Positions 17,503 to 26,988 of a stretch of DNA of 64,000 nucleotides are shown here, one piece after another; position 1 is the first letter of the stretch, and each line of letters opens with the position of its first letter. This DNA comes from Bailinhaonella thermotolerans. GTDB taxonomy: Bacteria; Actinomycetota; Actinomycetes; Streptosporangiales; Streptosporangiaceae. The stretch is taken from NCBI RefSeq assembly GCF_003594875.1, contig NZ_QZEY01000010.1:124001-188000 (forward strand), read 5' to 3'. Made by a program: the position numbers and the translations under genes. The notes beneath the pieces are model-generated. The model saw only the letters and a list, made by a program, of their open reading frames with translations. It did not search any database and was not told the origin of the DNA.

Positions 17503-20079
17503 ATGCGATTCGGAGTGCTCGGCCCGCTGGCGGTGTGGGCGGCGGACGGCGGGGCCGTCAAGATCCCGGACACGAAGGTGCGCAGGCTGCTGGCCGATCT
17601 GCTGGTGCAGGAGGGCCGCCCGGTGGCCGCGCACACGCTCATCGACGACCTGTGGGGCGACGAGCTGCCCGCCAATCCTTCAGGAACGCTGCAGACCCGC
17701 GTCTCCCAGCTCCGGCGTGCCCTGGAGGACGCCGAGCCCGGCGCGCGGGCGCTGGTGGTGACGCAGGCCCCGGGATACGCGCTGCGGGTGGACCCCGAGG
17801 CCGTGGACATGGGCCGGTTCCGCGCCCTGGCCCGGCAGGCGCGCGAGACGGCGGACCCCCGGGCCCGGGCCACGCTGCTGGCCGACGCGCTGGAGCTGTG
17901 GCGGGGACCGGCGTTCGCGGACGTGGCGGAGGCGCCGTTCGCCCGCGCCGTGGTGGACCGGCTCGACGAGGAACGCCTCGTGGTGATCGAGGAGCACGCC
18001 GAGGCCCGTCTCGAACTGGGCGAACACCACCTGCTGGCGGCGGAGCTGGCCGAGGTCGTCGCCCGCTACCCCGTCCGGCAGCGGCTGCGCGCAGCCCAGA
18101 TGACCGCCCTCTACCGGGCGGGCCGGCAGGACGAGGCGCTGGCGGCCTACCAGGACCTGCGCGCCCGCCTGGCCGACGAGCTGGGCCTGGACCCCTCCCC
18201 CGCGCTGACCGCGCTGCAGCGGTCCATGCTGGAGGCCCCGCCCGCCGAGCCGGCGCAGGCCCCGCCGCCGCCCGCGCTCCCGGCCGCGCTGACCGAGCTG
18301 GTCGGCCGCGACGACCTCGTCGTACGGCTGCGCGCCCGGCTGCGGCAGGTCCGGCTCGTGACGCTCACCGGCCCCGGCGGGGTGGGCAAGACGAGCGTGG
18401 CGCTGGAGGTCGCGCGGGGGCTGCCGGGCCCGGCGCTCGTGGAGCTGGCCGCGCTCGACCCGGCGGCGTCCCCGGACGAGGTGATGGCCGCGATCCCGGC
18501 GGACCGGGGCGGGCTGCTGGTCCTGGACAACTGCGAGCACCTGGTGGACCAGGCGGCGGAGGTGGCCGGGCGGCTCCTGCGGGCCGATCCCGGCCTGCGC
18601 GTCCTGGCCACCAGCAGGGAGCCGCTGGGCATCCTCGGCGAGCAGGTCTGGCCCGTCCCGACGCTCGGCCTGCCCGACGCGGTGCGGCTGTTCGCCGAGC
18701 GCGCCTCCGCCGCCGACCCCGGGTTCGGCCTGACGCCCGCGAACACCGCCGCCGTCGAGGAGATCTGCCGCCGCCTCGACGGGCTCCCGCTCGCCCTGGA
18801 ACTGGCCGCCTCGCGCGTCCGCGCCCTGTCGGCCGCCGACCTGGCCGCCCGCCTCGACGACCGCTTCCACCTGCTCACCAATGGCCACCGGGGCGCGCCC
18901 GACCGGCAGCGCACCCTGCTCGCGGTGATCGAGTGGAGCTGGGACCTGCTGGAGGAGCCCGAGCGGGTCCTGCTGCGCCGGCTGGCCGTCTACCCGGACG
19001 TGTGGAGCCTGCGCGCCGCCGAGGCCCTGGTGCCCGGGGACGTCGCCGGGCTGCTCGCCCGTCTCGTGGACCGTTCGCTGATCACCCCGGTCGAGAGCTC
19101 CACCGGGTCGCGGTACCGGATGCTGGAGACCGTGCGCGCCTTCTGCCTGCGCCGCCTGCGCGACGCCGGCGAGTACGAGGAGACCCGCGCCCGCTACCTC
19201 GCCTACCACGACCTGCTCGCGGGCCGCAGCGAGCCGAGGCTGTGCGGGTACAGCGCCATCCTCGACCAGGTCCACACCGCCCCCGCCCCGCCGCCCCCAG
19301 GCGGCGACCAGGACGTGGTCGCCGGTCCCGACGGCTCCCCCATCTCGGTACGGCGGCGCGGGCGCGGTCCCCGCCTGGTCCTCGTCGGCGGCGCGCTCAC
19401 CGACCAGACCGACTTCCACGCCCTGGCCGTACGGCTGTCGCGCACGTTCGAGGTGGTGACCTACGACCGGAGGGGGCGCGGCGCGAGCGGCGACGCGCCG
19501 CCGTACGACGTCGCGAAGGAGATCGGGGACCTTGGGGCCGTGCTCGGCGGGGAGGGGGCGGCGGTGCTCGGCCTGGCCTCGGGCGGGGTGCTGGCCGCGG
19601 AGGCCGCCGCCGCGGGCCTGCCCATCACGCACCTGATCATGCTCGAACCGCCGTTCATCCTCCCCGGGAGCCGCCCGCCCGTCCCCGCCGGCCTGGCCGC
19701 CCGGCTCACCGCGCTGATCGAGGCCGGGCGGGCGGGCGACGCCGTGGAGGACTTCCTGACCACGGCCGCCCTCCTGTCCTCCGAGACGGTCGCCGCGATG
19801 CGCGCCCTCCCCCGCTGGCGCGACCTGGAGGCCATGGCCGCCACGATCCCCCACGACCTGGCGGTCATGGGGGACTTCACCCTGCCCGCCCACTGGCCCG
19901 CGCGGGTCACCGTGCCCGCGCTGGTCGTCGACGTGGTCGGCAGCGACCCCTGGCGGCGGTCGGCGGCGCGGGCGGTCACCGGCCTCCTCCCCCGCGCCCG
20001 GAACGAGAGCGTCACCTCCGCCCCCGGCCGCGAACCCGCCGTCCTGGCCCCCCTCATCGAGGACTTCCTCCGGCCCTAG
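17503..20079 (+). CDS. SARP/NB-ARC transcriptional regulator fused to a degenerate alpha/beta-hydrolase
   Basis: Predicted activator of 858 residues. Domains in order: OmpR-type winged helix (about 1-95), bacterial transcriptional-activation domain (about 100-245), an AfsR-like NB-ARC ATPase (P-loop GPGGVGKTS at 290-298; LLVLDNCEH at 338-346; GLPLALELAASR), a winged-helix/arm region to about 560, then an alpha/beta-hydrolase fold (about 605-858) instead of the usual TPR repeats. In the hydrolase part the nucleophile elbow is GLASGG (690-695), where relatives have GHSSGG, so Ala692 replaces the nucleophilic Ser; the C-terminal His loop (PGREPAVLAP) also lacks His. The domain therefore looks like a sensor rather than an enzyme. 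It is divergent from the DUF998 gene. Confidence 0.88.
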   Translation: MRFGVLGPLAVWAADGGAVKIPDTKVRRLLADLLVQEGRPVAAHTLIDDLWGDELPANPSGTLQTRVSQLRRALEDAEPGARALVVTQAPGYALRVDPEAVDMGRFRALARQARETADPRARATLLADALELWRGPAFADVAEAPFARAVVDRLDEERLVVIEEHAEARLELGEHHLLAAELAEVVARYPVRQRLRAAQMTALYRAGRQDEALAAYQDLRARLADELGLDPSPALTALQRSMLEAPPAEPAQAPPPPALPAALTELVGRDDLVVRLRARLRQVRLVTLTGPGGVGKTSVALEVARGLPGPALVELAALDPAASPDEVMAAIPADRGGLLVLDNCEHLVDQAAEVAGRLLRADPGLRVLATSREPLGILGEQVWPVPTLGLPDAVRLFAERASAADPGFGLTPANTAAVEEICRRLDGLPLALELAASRVRALSAADLAARLDDRFHLLTNGHRGAPDRQRTLLAVIEWSWDLLEEPERVLLRRLAVYPDVWSLRAAEALVPGDVAGLLARLVDRSLITPVESSTGSRYRMLETVRAFCLRRLRDAGEYEETRARYLAYHDLLAGRSEPRLCGYSAILDQVHTAPAPPPPGGDQDVVAGPDGSPISVRRRGRGPRLVLVGGALTDQTDFHALAVRLSRTFEVVTYDRRGRGASGDAPPYDVAKEIGDLGAVLGGEGAAVLGLASGGVLAAEAAAAGLPITHLIMLEPPFILPGSRPPVPAGLAARLTALIEAGRAGDAVEDFLTTAALLSSETVAAMRALPRWRDLEAMAATIPHDLAVMGDFTLPAHWPARVTVPALVVDVVGSDPWRRSAARAVTGLLPRARNESVTSAPGREPAVLAPLIEDFLRP

Positions 20080-20231
20080 CGGCGGCCCCGGGCCCCGTGG
20101 CGTACGGCTCGCGCCGGGGCCGGGAAGTTCTTTCGAGATTCTTCGCGGCGGGACGTCGAGGATCCGGCGGGGGCTCCGACCTTCGGGTGGAGCGGCGAGA
20201 GGCGCCGGTCCTCATCCTCGGGAGGAATGTG

Positions 20232-20831
20232 ATGGGCGAGGTCACGTGCGACATCGCGATGTCGGTGGACGGGTTCGTGGCGGGACCGGGGCAGAGCCTG
20301 GAGAACCCGCTCGGGGCCGGGGTGGGCGACCGCCTGCACCAGTGGATGTTCGAGGAGCCGGAGGCGCACGCGGCGGTCATCGAGCGGATCACCGCGGCGG
20401 AGGCGTTCATCATGGGCCGGAACATGTTCGGCCCCGGGCGCGGCGCGTGGGACCTGGAGTGGCGCGGCTGGTGGGGCGACGAGCCGCCGTACCACGCGCC
20501 GGTGTTCGTGCTCAGCCACCACGAGCGGGAGCCGCTGGTCATGGCCGGAGGGACCACGTTCACGTTCGTGACCGGCGGGATCGAGGCGGCCCTGGACCTG
20601 GCCCGCGAGGCGGCGGGCGAGGGCGACGTGGCGATCGCCGGCGGGGCCGCGACCGTGAACCAGTACCTGGCGGCGGGACTGATCGACGAGCTCCGGCTGC
20701 ACGTCGCGCCGGTCCTGCTCGGCGCGGGCGAACGCCTCTTCGACGGCGTCGGGGACCTCGACCTGGAGCCCCTGGGCGAGCCGTCCGGCACGTCCCTCGT
20801 CTCCCACCTCACCTACCGCGTCAGGCGCTGA
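20232..20831 (+). CDS. dihydrofolate reductase/RibD C-terminal family protein
   Basis: NADPH-dependent reductase-fold protein of 199 residues. Visible motifs are the N-terminal CDIAMSVDGFVAGPGQS, the AEAFIMGRNMFGPG turn and IAGGAATVNQYLAAGLIDEL near residues 136-155, all typical of the RibD C-terminal/DHFR-like family. Substrate is unknown; it is not the housekeeping folA type. GGAGG precedes the ATG by about 7 bases. It follows the SARP regulator by 152 bp on the same strand and may have its own promoter. Confidence 0.88.
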   Translation: MGEVTCDIAMSVDGFVAGPGQSLENPLGAGVGDRLHQWMFEEPEAHAAVIERITAAEAFIMGRNMFGPGRGAWDLEWRGWWGDEPPYHAPVFVLSHHEREPLVMAGGTTFTFVTGGIEAALDLAREAAGEGDVAIAGGAATVNQYLAAGLIDELRLHVAPVLLGAGERLFDGVGDLDLEPLGEPSGTSLVSHLTYRVRR

Positions 20832-20871
20832 CCCCGCTCCCGCCGTACGGCTCGCGCCGGCGGGAGCGGGG
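20832..20871. terminator. convergent hairpin between the RibD-like and GNAT genes
   Basis: Perfect 14-bp stem, CCCCGCTCCCGCCG (20832-20845) with CGGCGGGAGCGGGG (20858-20871), and a 12-base loop containing GTACGG, starting directly after the stop codon. Confidence 0.8.
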
Positions 20872-20909
20872 GGCGGGGACGGGCGGCCGGGACCGCCCGT
20901 CCCCGGCGG

Positions 20910-21446
20910 TCACCCGCGCCGGGCGTGGTAGACGGCGACGCCGTCCTCCGTGCCCTGGTGCCGGAAGCCGGCCTTCTCCAGGACGCGGACGGAGGCCGGG
21001 TTGGCCGTTTCGACCCCGGCGCTCACGGTGCGCACGCCGGGGGCGCCGAGGGCGTGATCGGTCAGGGCGCGGGTGGCCTCGGGGGCGTAGCCGCGCCCCC
21101 TGCGCGAGGGCACGACGCCGTAACCGATCTCCACGACGCCGCCGGACGGGGGCCAGAACAGGCCGATCGAGCCGACGACGAGGCCGGTCGCCCGCTCGAC
21201 GATCAGGCGGTGGCCGTACTCGCCCAGCCAGGCGGGGTTCTCGCCGAGCAGCCCGGCGATCACGCCGTCGCCCTCGGCGGGGAAGTCCGGCGCCCAGCCG
21301 GGGAGGCGGTCGCCCGCGGCGACGGCGGCGGCCTCGGCGGCGGTCCAGGTCCGCAGGACGAGGCGGTCGGTGATCAGTTCGCCGCCCGGGACGCCGGTCG
21401 GCTCGGTCGGCTTGGTGGGCTCGGTCGGCTCGGTGGAAGAGGACAC
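20910..21446 (-). CDS. GNAT-family N-acetyltransferase
   Basis: The 178-residue protein resembles RimJ/RimL-type acetyltransferases: TDRLVLRTWTAAEAAAV at the start, VEIGYGVVPSRRGRGYAPEATRAL (acetyl-CoA pyrophosphate loop RRGRGYA near residue 115) and ANPASVRVLEKAGFRHQG near the end. The GTG at 21446 is chosen because AGGAG lies 7 bases upstream; longer starts would add an unlikely tail. The N-terminus has a short TEP-TEP-TKP-TEP repeat. The acceptor is unknown. Confidence 0.85.
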   Translation of the reverse strand: MSSSTEPTEPTKPTEPTGVPGGELITDRLVLRTWTAAEAAAVAAGDRLPGWAPDFPAEGDGVIAGLLGENPAWLGEYGHRLIVERATGLVVGSIGLFWPPSGGVVEIGYGVVPSRRGRGYAPEATRALTDHALGAPGVRTVSAGVETANPASVRVLEKAGFRHQGTEDGVAVYHARRG

Positions 21447-21635
21447 GTGGGAACTCCTGGTCGTTGTGACGACCCGGCTCAACGCGAAGAAGTCAGGCGG
21501 CGAGCCGGGAGAGGGCATGACGAAGACGGCCGGCGGCGGCCATATTCATCGACCTCCCTCGTCGTCCGCGCTCACGCGCGCTTCCCGTGTCCGGGACGAC
21601 GCTAGCGATCACCGGGCCCCGGTCGCAAATCCGCC

Positions 21636-21870
21636 CAGACGGTCCCTCGGGCCTGGCGCTCACGGCCCTGACCCACCACCCCGCCGCCGTGCTCGCGGGG
21701 GGACCGTCTTCGGCGCGGGCTCCGCCGTCTTCGGCGCGGGCGCCGCCGTCTTCGGCCTCCTCGCGGCGCACACCGGATACCCCCTCGCCTTCGCCGCCAC
21801 CGCCCTCACGGCCCTCGCCGCCCTCCCCCTGGCCCGCGCCGGCCGCGCCGCCCGCCGTACCGCGGTCTGA
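21636..21870 (+). pseudogene. C-terminal remnant of an MFS transporter, frameshifted
   Basis: One frame reads GLALTALTHHPAAVLAGG up to about 21700. A second frame then continues TVFGAGSAVFGAGAAVFGLL, AAHTGYPLAFAATALTALAAL and a basic tail to a stop at 21868-21870. Joined, they resemble the last two helices of an MFS permease. The break falls in a G-run (about 21696-21702), and a 21-bp direct repeat (21706-21726 and 21727-21747) adds a duplicated FGAG(S/A)AV segment. No N-terminal part exists nearby. Confidence 0.5.
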
Positions 21871-21918
21871 CCGCCCGCACCCCCTCCCGGGCGGGGCGGA
21901 CCGGCGCGCGTGTAGGGA

Positions 21919-22044
21919 GGGCGTAGGGGCGTCGTACGGGGGGCGTCAATTTTTCCCTGCGGGGCGTACGAGAGGCGTCAATACCGGACATAAGCCTCAA
22001 ATTCCGCGCTTGTCTTGCTCCTGCGCACGCCGATCCGGCGTGCG
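21919..22044 (+). promoter_or_regulatory. direct repeats and hairpin upstream of the kdp operon
   Basis: GGCGTCAAT occurs at 21942-21950 and 21974-21982 (32 bp apart), among related GGCGTA/GGCGTCG copies near 21920, 21928 and 21963. A perfect hairpin, CGCACGCCG-ATC-CGGCGTGCG (22024-22044), follows in the leader. The repeats are candidate KdpE sites and the hairpin a leader element; neither assignment is proven. Confidence 0.5.
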
Positions 22045-22074
22045 GCGACAGAGCGGGAGATGTGAGGAGTGAAG

Positions 22075-22158
22075 GTGGCCGACGTCATCTTCCTGGCCCT
22101 GACCGTCGCGGTGTTCGCGGTGGCGGGGCTGGTCGTGCGGGCGGTGGAGCGGCTGTGA
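22075..22158 (+). CDS. 27-residue membrane peptide at the head of the kdp operon
   Basis: A GTG-initiated ORF ([18 protein letters not shown]... ending VERL) of one hydrophobic helix with a basic end. GAGGAG lies 5 bases before the start, and its stop overlaps the kdpF start as GTGA. Similar tiny ORFs precede kdpF in other actinomycetes. It could be a Kdp accessory subunit or a leader peptide that couples translation. Confidence 0.6.
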   Translation: MADVIFLALTVAVFAVAGLVVRAVERL

Positions 22159-22244
22159 GCGCCGTCAACGCCGCCGGGCTGGTGGTGGCCGTCGCGGTGG
22201 TGGTCTTCATGATCGCCGCACTGGTCTTCCCGGAGTGGTTCTGA
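22155..22244 (+). CDS. kdpF: potassium-transporting ATPase subunit F
   Basis: A 29-residue single-helix peptide (core [20 protein letters not shown], ending PEWF). KdpF stabilises the KdpFABC complex in the membrane. The GTG start overlaps the preceding small ORF, and its TGA overlaps the kdpA ATG by one base. Position and size match KdpF although sequence conservation is low. Confidence 0.75.
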   Translation: MSAVNAAGLVVAVAVVVFMIAALVFPEWF

Positions 22245-23905
22245 TGGGGTCCGCCGCGGCGGGCGCGCTGTTCGCGGGGTCGCTCATCGTCGCGCTCGCC
22301 CTGGCGTACCGGCCGCTGGGCGACTACATGCACCGCGTCTACACCAGTCCCCGGCACACCCGGGTGGAGCGGGCGATCTACCGGCTGGCCGGGATCAGCC
22401 CCGACGCCGAGCAGCGCTGGGGGGCGTACGCGCGTGCCGTGCTCGCGTTCTCGGCGCTGTCGATCCTGTTCCTGTACGGCCTGCAGCGGCTCCAGGACCG
22501 GCTGCCGCTCAGCCTGGGGATGAGGCCGGTCGAGCCCGCGCTCGCCTGGAACACGGCCGTCAGCTTCGTGACGAACACGAACTGGCAGGCGTACTCCGGC
22601 GAGTCCACGATGGGGCACCTCGTCCAGACGGGCGGGCTCGCCGTGCAGAACTTCGTCTCGGCGGCCGTCGGCATGGCGGTGGCGATCGCGCTGGTGCGCG
22701 GGTTCGCCCGGAGGAAGGCCGAGACGCTCGGCAACTTCTGGGTGGACCTCGTGCGCGGCACGCTGCGCGTCCTGCTGCCCATCGCGTTCGCCGCCGCGAT
22801 CCTGCTGGTGGCGGGCGGCGCGATCCAGACCTTCGCCGAACACGGGACCTGGACCACGCTGACCGGCGGCGAGCAGGCGTTCACCCCGGCCGCCGCCGCC
22901 TCCCAGGAGGCGATCAAGGACCTCGGCACCAACGGGGGAGGCGTCTTCAACGTCAACTCCGCCCACCCGTTCGAGAACCCGACGGCCTGGACGAACTGGA
23001 TCGAGATCTTCCTGCTCACGGTGATCGCCTTCGCCCTGCCCCGCACGTTCGGGCGCATGGTGGGCGACGACCGGCAGGGCTACGCGATCGTCGCGGTCAT
23101 GGCCACGATCTTCACCGCCAGTCTGGTGCTGACGAACTGGGCCGAGCTGAGCGCGGGCGGCACGGTGCCGCAGGCGATCGGGGCCGCGATGGAGGGCCGG
23201 GAGACCCGCTTCGGCGTCTCGAACTCGGCGGTGTTCGCCTCGGCGACCACGCTCACGAGCACCGGCGCGGTCGACTCCTTCCACGACTCCTACACCGCGC
23301 TCGGCGGCGGCATGCTGATCTTCAACATGCTGCTCGGCGAGGTCGCGCCCGGCGGCGTCGGCGCGGGCCTGTACGGCATGCTCGTGCTCGCCGTGATCAC
23401 GGTGTTCGCCGCCGGGCTGATGGTCGGCCGCACCCCGGAGTACCTCGGCAAGCGCGTCGGCCCCCGCGAGATCAAGCTCGCCTCGCTGTACTTCCTGGTC
23501 ACCCCGGTCCTCGTGCTGACCGGGACGGCTCTGGCGATGGCCACGGAGACGGGCCGCGGGGCGATGCTCAACGGCGGGCCCCACGGGTTCTCCGAGATCC
23601 TCTACGCCTACGCCTCGGCCTCCAACAACAACGGCTCGGCGTTCGCCGGGGTGAGCGTGAACACCCCCTTCCACAACACCACGCTCGGCCTGTGCATGGC
23701 GCTCGGCCGCTTCCTGCCGATCGTGCTGGTGCTGGCCCTGGCCGGCTCGCTCGTACGGCAGGCGCCCGCACCCGTCACCGCCGGGACGCTGCCCACCCAC
23801 CGGCCGCAGTTCGCCGCCATGGTCGCCGGCGTCACGCTCGTGCTGGTGGCGCTGACCTACCTCCCGGCGCTGGCGCTGGGACCGCTCGCGGAGGGAATCC
23901 GTTAG
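22244..23905 (+). CDS. kdpA: potassium-transporting ATPase subunit A (channel-like subunit)
   Basis: Potassium-binding, channel-like subunit of the high-affinity KdpFABC pump. The 553 residues show the family's selectivity-filter segments, including [49 protein letters not shown] and [13 protein letters not shown], within about ten membrane helices. The ATG at 22244 follows the kdpF stop with a one-base overlap. Confidence 0.97.
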   Translation: MGSAAAGALFAGSLIVALALAYRPLGDYMHRVYTSPRHTRVERAIYRLAGISPDAEQRWGAYARAVLAFSALSILFLYGLQRLQDRLPLSLGMRPVEPALAWNTAVSFVTNTNWQAYSGESTMGHLVQTGGLAVQNFVSAAVGMAVAIALVRGFARRKAETLGNFWVDLVRGTLRVLLPIAFAAAILLVAGGAIQTFAEHGTWTTLTGGEQAFTPAAAASQEAIKDLGTNGGGVFNVNSAHPFENPTAWTNWIEIFLLTVIAFALPRTFGRMVGDDRQGYAIVAVMATIFTASLVLTNWAELSAGGTVPQAIGAAMEGRETRFGVSNSAVFASATTLTSTGAVDSFHDSYTALGGGMLIFNMLLGEVAPGGVGAGLYGMLVLAVITVFAAGLMVGRTPEYLGKRVGPREIKLASLYFLVTPVLVLTGTALAMATETGRGAMLNGGPHGFSEILYAYASASNNNGSAFAGVSVNTPFHNTTLGLCMALGRFLPIVLVLALAGSLVRQAPAPVTAGTLPTHRPQFAAMVAGVTLVLVALTYLPALALGPLAEGIR

Positions 23906-26053
23906 ATGTCCGTCCAGACACTCGGCGCGCCCCGCCGTACCCCCGGGAACGCGCGGCGGCCCGGCGGCCCGGGCAGGGCCGGCGGCCTGCTCGACCCGCG
24001 GCAGCTCGCCAGGTCGCTGCCGGACGCGCTGCGCAAGCTCGACCCGAGGAAGCTGTGGCGCAACCCGGTCATGCTCATCGTCGAGATCGGCGCGGTGTTC
24101 ACCACGGTCCTGGCGGTGCTGGACCCGTCGTTCTTCGCGTGGGCGCTCGTCGCCTGGCTCTGGCTCACGGTGATCTTCGCGAACCTCGCCGAGGCCGTGG
24201 CCGAGGGCCGGGGCCGGGCGCAGGCCGCCACCCTGCGCGCGGCCCGGCGCGACACGGTGGCCCGCAGGCTGCGGGACCGGGCCGCCCGCGACCGCTGGGA
24301 CACCGTCGCGGCGACCGAGCTGCGCCCCGGCGACCTCGTGGTCGTCGAGGCCGGGGAGGTCATCCCCGGCGACGGCGACGTGGTCGAGGGCATCGCCTCG
24401 GTGGACGAGTCGGCGATCACCGGCGAGTCGGCCCCGGTCATCCGGGAGTCCGGCGGCGACCGGTCCGCCGTGACCGGCGGCACGCGGGTGCTCTCCGACC
24501 GGATCGTCGTCGAGATCACCCAGCGGCCGGGCGAGAGCTTCGTGGACCGGATGATCGCCCTGGTCGAGGGCGCGAACCGGCAGAAGACCCCCAACGAGAT
24601 CGCGCTGAACGTCCTGCTCGCCGCGCTCACGATCGTCTTCCTGGTCGCGACCGTGACCATGCAGCCGATGGCGATCTTCGCCAAGGCGGCCAACCCCGGC
24701 GTGCCCGACTCGCTCGCCCTCGACGCCCACGGCGTCACGGGCCTGGTGCTGGTCGCGCTGATCGTCTGCCTGATCCCCACCACCATCGGCGCGCTGCTGT
24801 CGGCGATCGGCATCGCCGGCATGGACCGCCTGGTCCAGCGCAACGTGCTCGCGATGTCCGGCCGGGCGGTCGAGGCCGCCGGGGACGTGTCCACGCTGCT
24901 GCTCGACAAGACCGGCACGATCACGCTCGGGAACCGCCAGGCGGCCGAGTTCCTCCCCGCGCCCGGGGTCCCCGCGGCGGAGCTGGCGGCGGCCGCCCAG
25001 CTCTCCAGCCTGGCCGACGAGACGCCCGAGGGCCGCTCGATCGTGGTCTTCGCCAAGCGGGAGCACGGCCTGCGCGAGCGCCCCCCGGGCGAGCTCGCGG
25101 ACGCGGCCTGGGTGCCGTTCACCGCGCGGACGCGCATGTCCGGGGTGGACCTGGACGGGCGGGAGATCCGCAAGGGCGCGGCCGCCGCGATCCTGGGCTG
25201 GGTGCGCGAGCACGGCGGCCACCCGGCCGAGGAGGTGGGCGGCCTGGTGGACGGCGTCTCGGCGGGCGGCGGGACCCCGCTGGTCGTGGCCGAGCGGGTG
25301 AACGGCCGGGCCCGGGTCCTCGGCGTGATCCACCTGAAGGACGTGGTGAAGGAGGGCATGCGCGAGCGCTTCGACGAGATGCGGCGCATGGGCATCCGCA
25401 CCGTCATGATCACCGGGGACAACCCGCTCACCGCGCGGGCGATCGCCGAGGAGGCGGGCGTGGACGACTTCCTCGCCGAGGCCACCCCCGAGGACAAGCT
25501 CGCGCTGATCAGGAAGGAGCAGGAGGGCGGCCGGCTGGTCGCGATGACCGGGGACGGCACCAACGACGCGCCCGCCCTGGCCCAGGCCGACGTGGGCGTC
25601 GCGATGAACACCGGCACCTCGGCCGCCAAGGAGGCCGGGAACATGGTGGACCTGGACTCCGACCCGACCAAGCTCATCGAGATCGTCGAGATCGGCAAGC
25701 AACTGCTGATCACCCGGGGCGCGCTGACCACGTTCTCCATCGCCAACGACATCGCGAAGTACTTCGCGATCATCCCGGCGATGTTCGCCGCGCTCTACCC
25801 GGGCCTGGACACGCTCAACGTCATGCGCCTGGCCGGCCCGCAGTCCGCGATCCTCTCCGCCGTCATCTTCAACGCGATCGTCATCGTCGCGCTGATCCCG
25901 CTCGCCCTGCGCGGCGTCCGCTACCGCCCGAGCGGCGCGTCCAGGCTGCTCTCGCGCAACCTGCTGGTGTACGGCCTGGGCGGCGTCGTCGCGCCGTTCC
26001 TCGGCATCAAGCTCATCGACCTGCTCATCCAGTTCCTCCCGGGGATGTCGTAA
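23906..26053 (+). CDS. kdpB: potassium-transporting ATPase subunit B (P-type ATPase)
   Basis: ATP-hydrolysing subunit. The 715 residues include the phosphorylation motif DKTGT ([15 protein letters not shown], about residue 333), the actuator-loop [10 protein letters not shown], the ATP-binding region KGAAAAIL, and the hinge motif [21 protein letters not shown]. It has the short P-type architecture expected for KdpB. It starts directly after the kdpA stop. Confidence 0.97.
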   Translation: MSVQTLGAPRRTPGNARRPGGPGRAGGLLDPRQLARSLPDALRKLDPRKLWRNPVMLIVEIGAVFTTVLAVLDPSFFAWALVAWLWLTVIFANLAEAVAEGRGRAQAATLRAARRDTVARRLRDRAARDRWDTVAATELRPGDLVVVEAGEVIPGDGDVVEGIASVDESAITGESAPVIRESGGDRSAVTGGTRVLSDRIVVEITQRPGESFVDRMIALVEGANRQKTPNEIALNVLLAALTIVFLVATVTMQPMAIFAKAANPGVPDSLALDAHGVTGLVLVALIVCLIPTTIGALLSAIGIAGMDRLVQRNVLAMSGRAVEAAGDVSTLLLDKTGTITLGNRQAAEFLPAPGVPAAELAAAAQLSSLADETPEGRSIVVFAKREHGLRERPPGELADAAWVPFTARTRMSGVDLDGREIRKGAAAAILGWVREHGGHPAEEVGGLVDGVSAGGGTPLVVAERVNGRARVLGVIHLKDVVKEGMRERFDEMRRMGIRTVMITGDNPLTARAIAEEAGVDDFLAEATPEDKLALIRKEQEGGRLVAMTGDGTNDAPALAQADVGVAMNTGTSAAKEAGNMVDLDSDPTKLIEIVEIGKQLLITRGALTTFSIANDIAKYFAIIPAMFAALYPGLDTLNVMRLAGPQSAILSAVIFNAIVIVALIPLALRGVRYRPSGASRLLSRNLLVYGLGGVVAPFLGIKLIDLLIQFLPGMS

Positions 26054-26929
26054 ATGAACCATCTGCCCGGCTGGGTCCGCCGGCACGTCGCCGCCCTCCG
26101 CGCGCTGCTCGTGCTCACGGTGGTCACCGGCGTCGTCTACCCCCTCGCCGCCACCGGCGCCGCCCAGGCCCTGTTCCACGAGAAGGCGAACGGCTCGCGC
26201 GTCCAGAAGGACGGGAAGACCGTCGGCAGCGCGCTGATCGGCCAGTCCTTCACGGACGAGGACGGGAACCCGGTCAGGAAGTACTTCCAGAGCCGCCCGT
26301 CCGCCGCCGGGGACGGCTACGACCCCACGTCCACCTCCGCGAGCAACCTGGGCCCGGAGGACGTCGTGGACACCCTCCCCGTCCCCGGCGCCAAGGACGG
26401 CGAGGGAAACCCCGATGAGGGCAGGCGGTCCCTGCTCACCCAGGTCTGCGCGCGGTCCAAGGCCGTGGGGGAACTGGAGGGCGTCTCGGGCGCCCGGCCG
26501 TACTGCACGCCCGATGGCGTGGGCGCGGTGCTCAAGGTCTTCCCCGCCGTCGGCGCGCCGGCGCGGGCGGTGAGCGTCAACCAGGCCTGCCCGGCCGTGC
26601 CGTTCACCGCGACGTACCGGGGGGTGAAGGTCGAGTGCGCCATGCCCGGCGAGGACTACGGCGCCGGCCGGACGGTGCCCGTGCGCGGGAACGCGACCAG
26701 GCCCGCGGTGCCCGCCGACGCCGTCACCGCGAGCGGCTCCGGGCTCGACCCGCACATCTCCGTGGCGTACGCGCGGCTCCAGGCGCCCCGGGTGGCCCGG
26801 GAGCGGGGCCTGCCGCTCGCCCGGGTGACGGCGCTGGTCGAGGCGCACACGACCGGCCGTAGCCTGGGATTCATGGGCGAGCCGGCCGTCAACGTGCTGG
26901 AGCTCAACCTGGCCCTGGACCAGAGCTGA
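26054..26929 (+). CDS. kdpC: potassium-transporting ATPase subunit C with an internal insertion
   Basis: One N-terminal helix (about 15-38) anchors an extracytoplasmic domain that assists ATP use by KdpB. Conserved parts are KYFQSRPSAAGDGYDPTSTSASNLGP (two stretches, residues 77-101) and DAVTASGSGLDPHIS (222-236) through LGFMGEPAVNVLELNLALD. The protein has 291 residues, whereas most KdpC proteins have about 190-220. The extra material (about 104-215) contains four cysteines (132, 151, 179, 195), which could form disulfides outside the cell. Confidence 0.93.
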   Translation: MNHLPGWVRRHVAALRALLVLTVVTGVVYPLAATGAAQALFHEKANGSRVQKDGKTVGSALIGQSFTDEDGNPVRKYFQSRPSAAGDGYDPTSTSASNLGPEDVVDTLPVPGAKDGEGNPDEGRRSLLTQVCARSKAVGELEGVSGARPYCTPDGVGAVLKVFPAVGAPARAVSVNQACPAVPFTATYRGVKVECAMPGEDYGAGRTVPVRGNATRPAVPADAVTASGSGLDPHISVAYARLQAPRVARERGLPLARVTALVEAHTTGRSLGFMGEPAVNVLELNLALDQS

Positions 26930-26960
26930 CGAGGGCGGACGAGGGCGGACGAGGGCTGAC
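26928..26960 (+). repeat. three tandem copies of GACGAGGGCG
   Basis: A 10-bp unit repeated three times (the last ends GCT), starting in the kdpC stop codon and filling most of the kdpC-kdpD spacer. A GCCGTACGGC copy follows. Possibly replication slippage. Confidence 0.6.
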
Positions 26961-26988
26961 GCCGTACGGCGGGAGCGTGGAAGGACCG

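Noticed and set aside
17503-20079. Separate regulator and hydrolase genes
   Set aside because: The frame is continuous across both parts, and I saw no stop or internal ribosome site with a start codon at the junction near residue 600.
22024-22044. Riboswitch (for example c-di-AMP) before kdp
   Set aside because: Only one simple 9-bp hairpin is visible; I could not identify the conserved multi-stem core of a known riboswitch.
23902-25773. Minus-strand 623-residue frame opposite kdpB
   Set aside because: Ser/Arg/Thr-rich antisense shadow without any recognisable domain.
22085-26848. A very long minus-strand frame opposite kdpABC
   Set aside because: Composition is that of an antisense shadow (His/Arg/Gly/Val-rich, no domains), while the plus strand encodes clear Kdp subunits.
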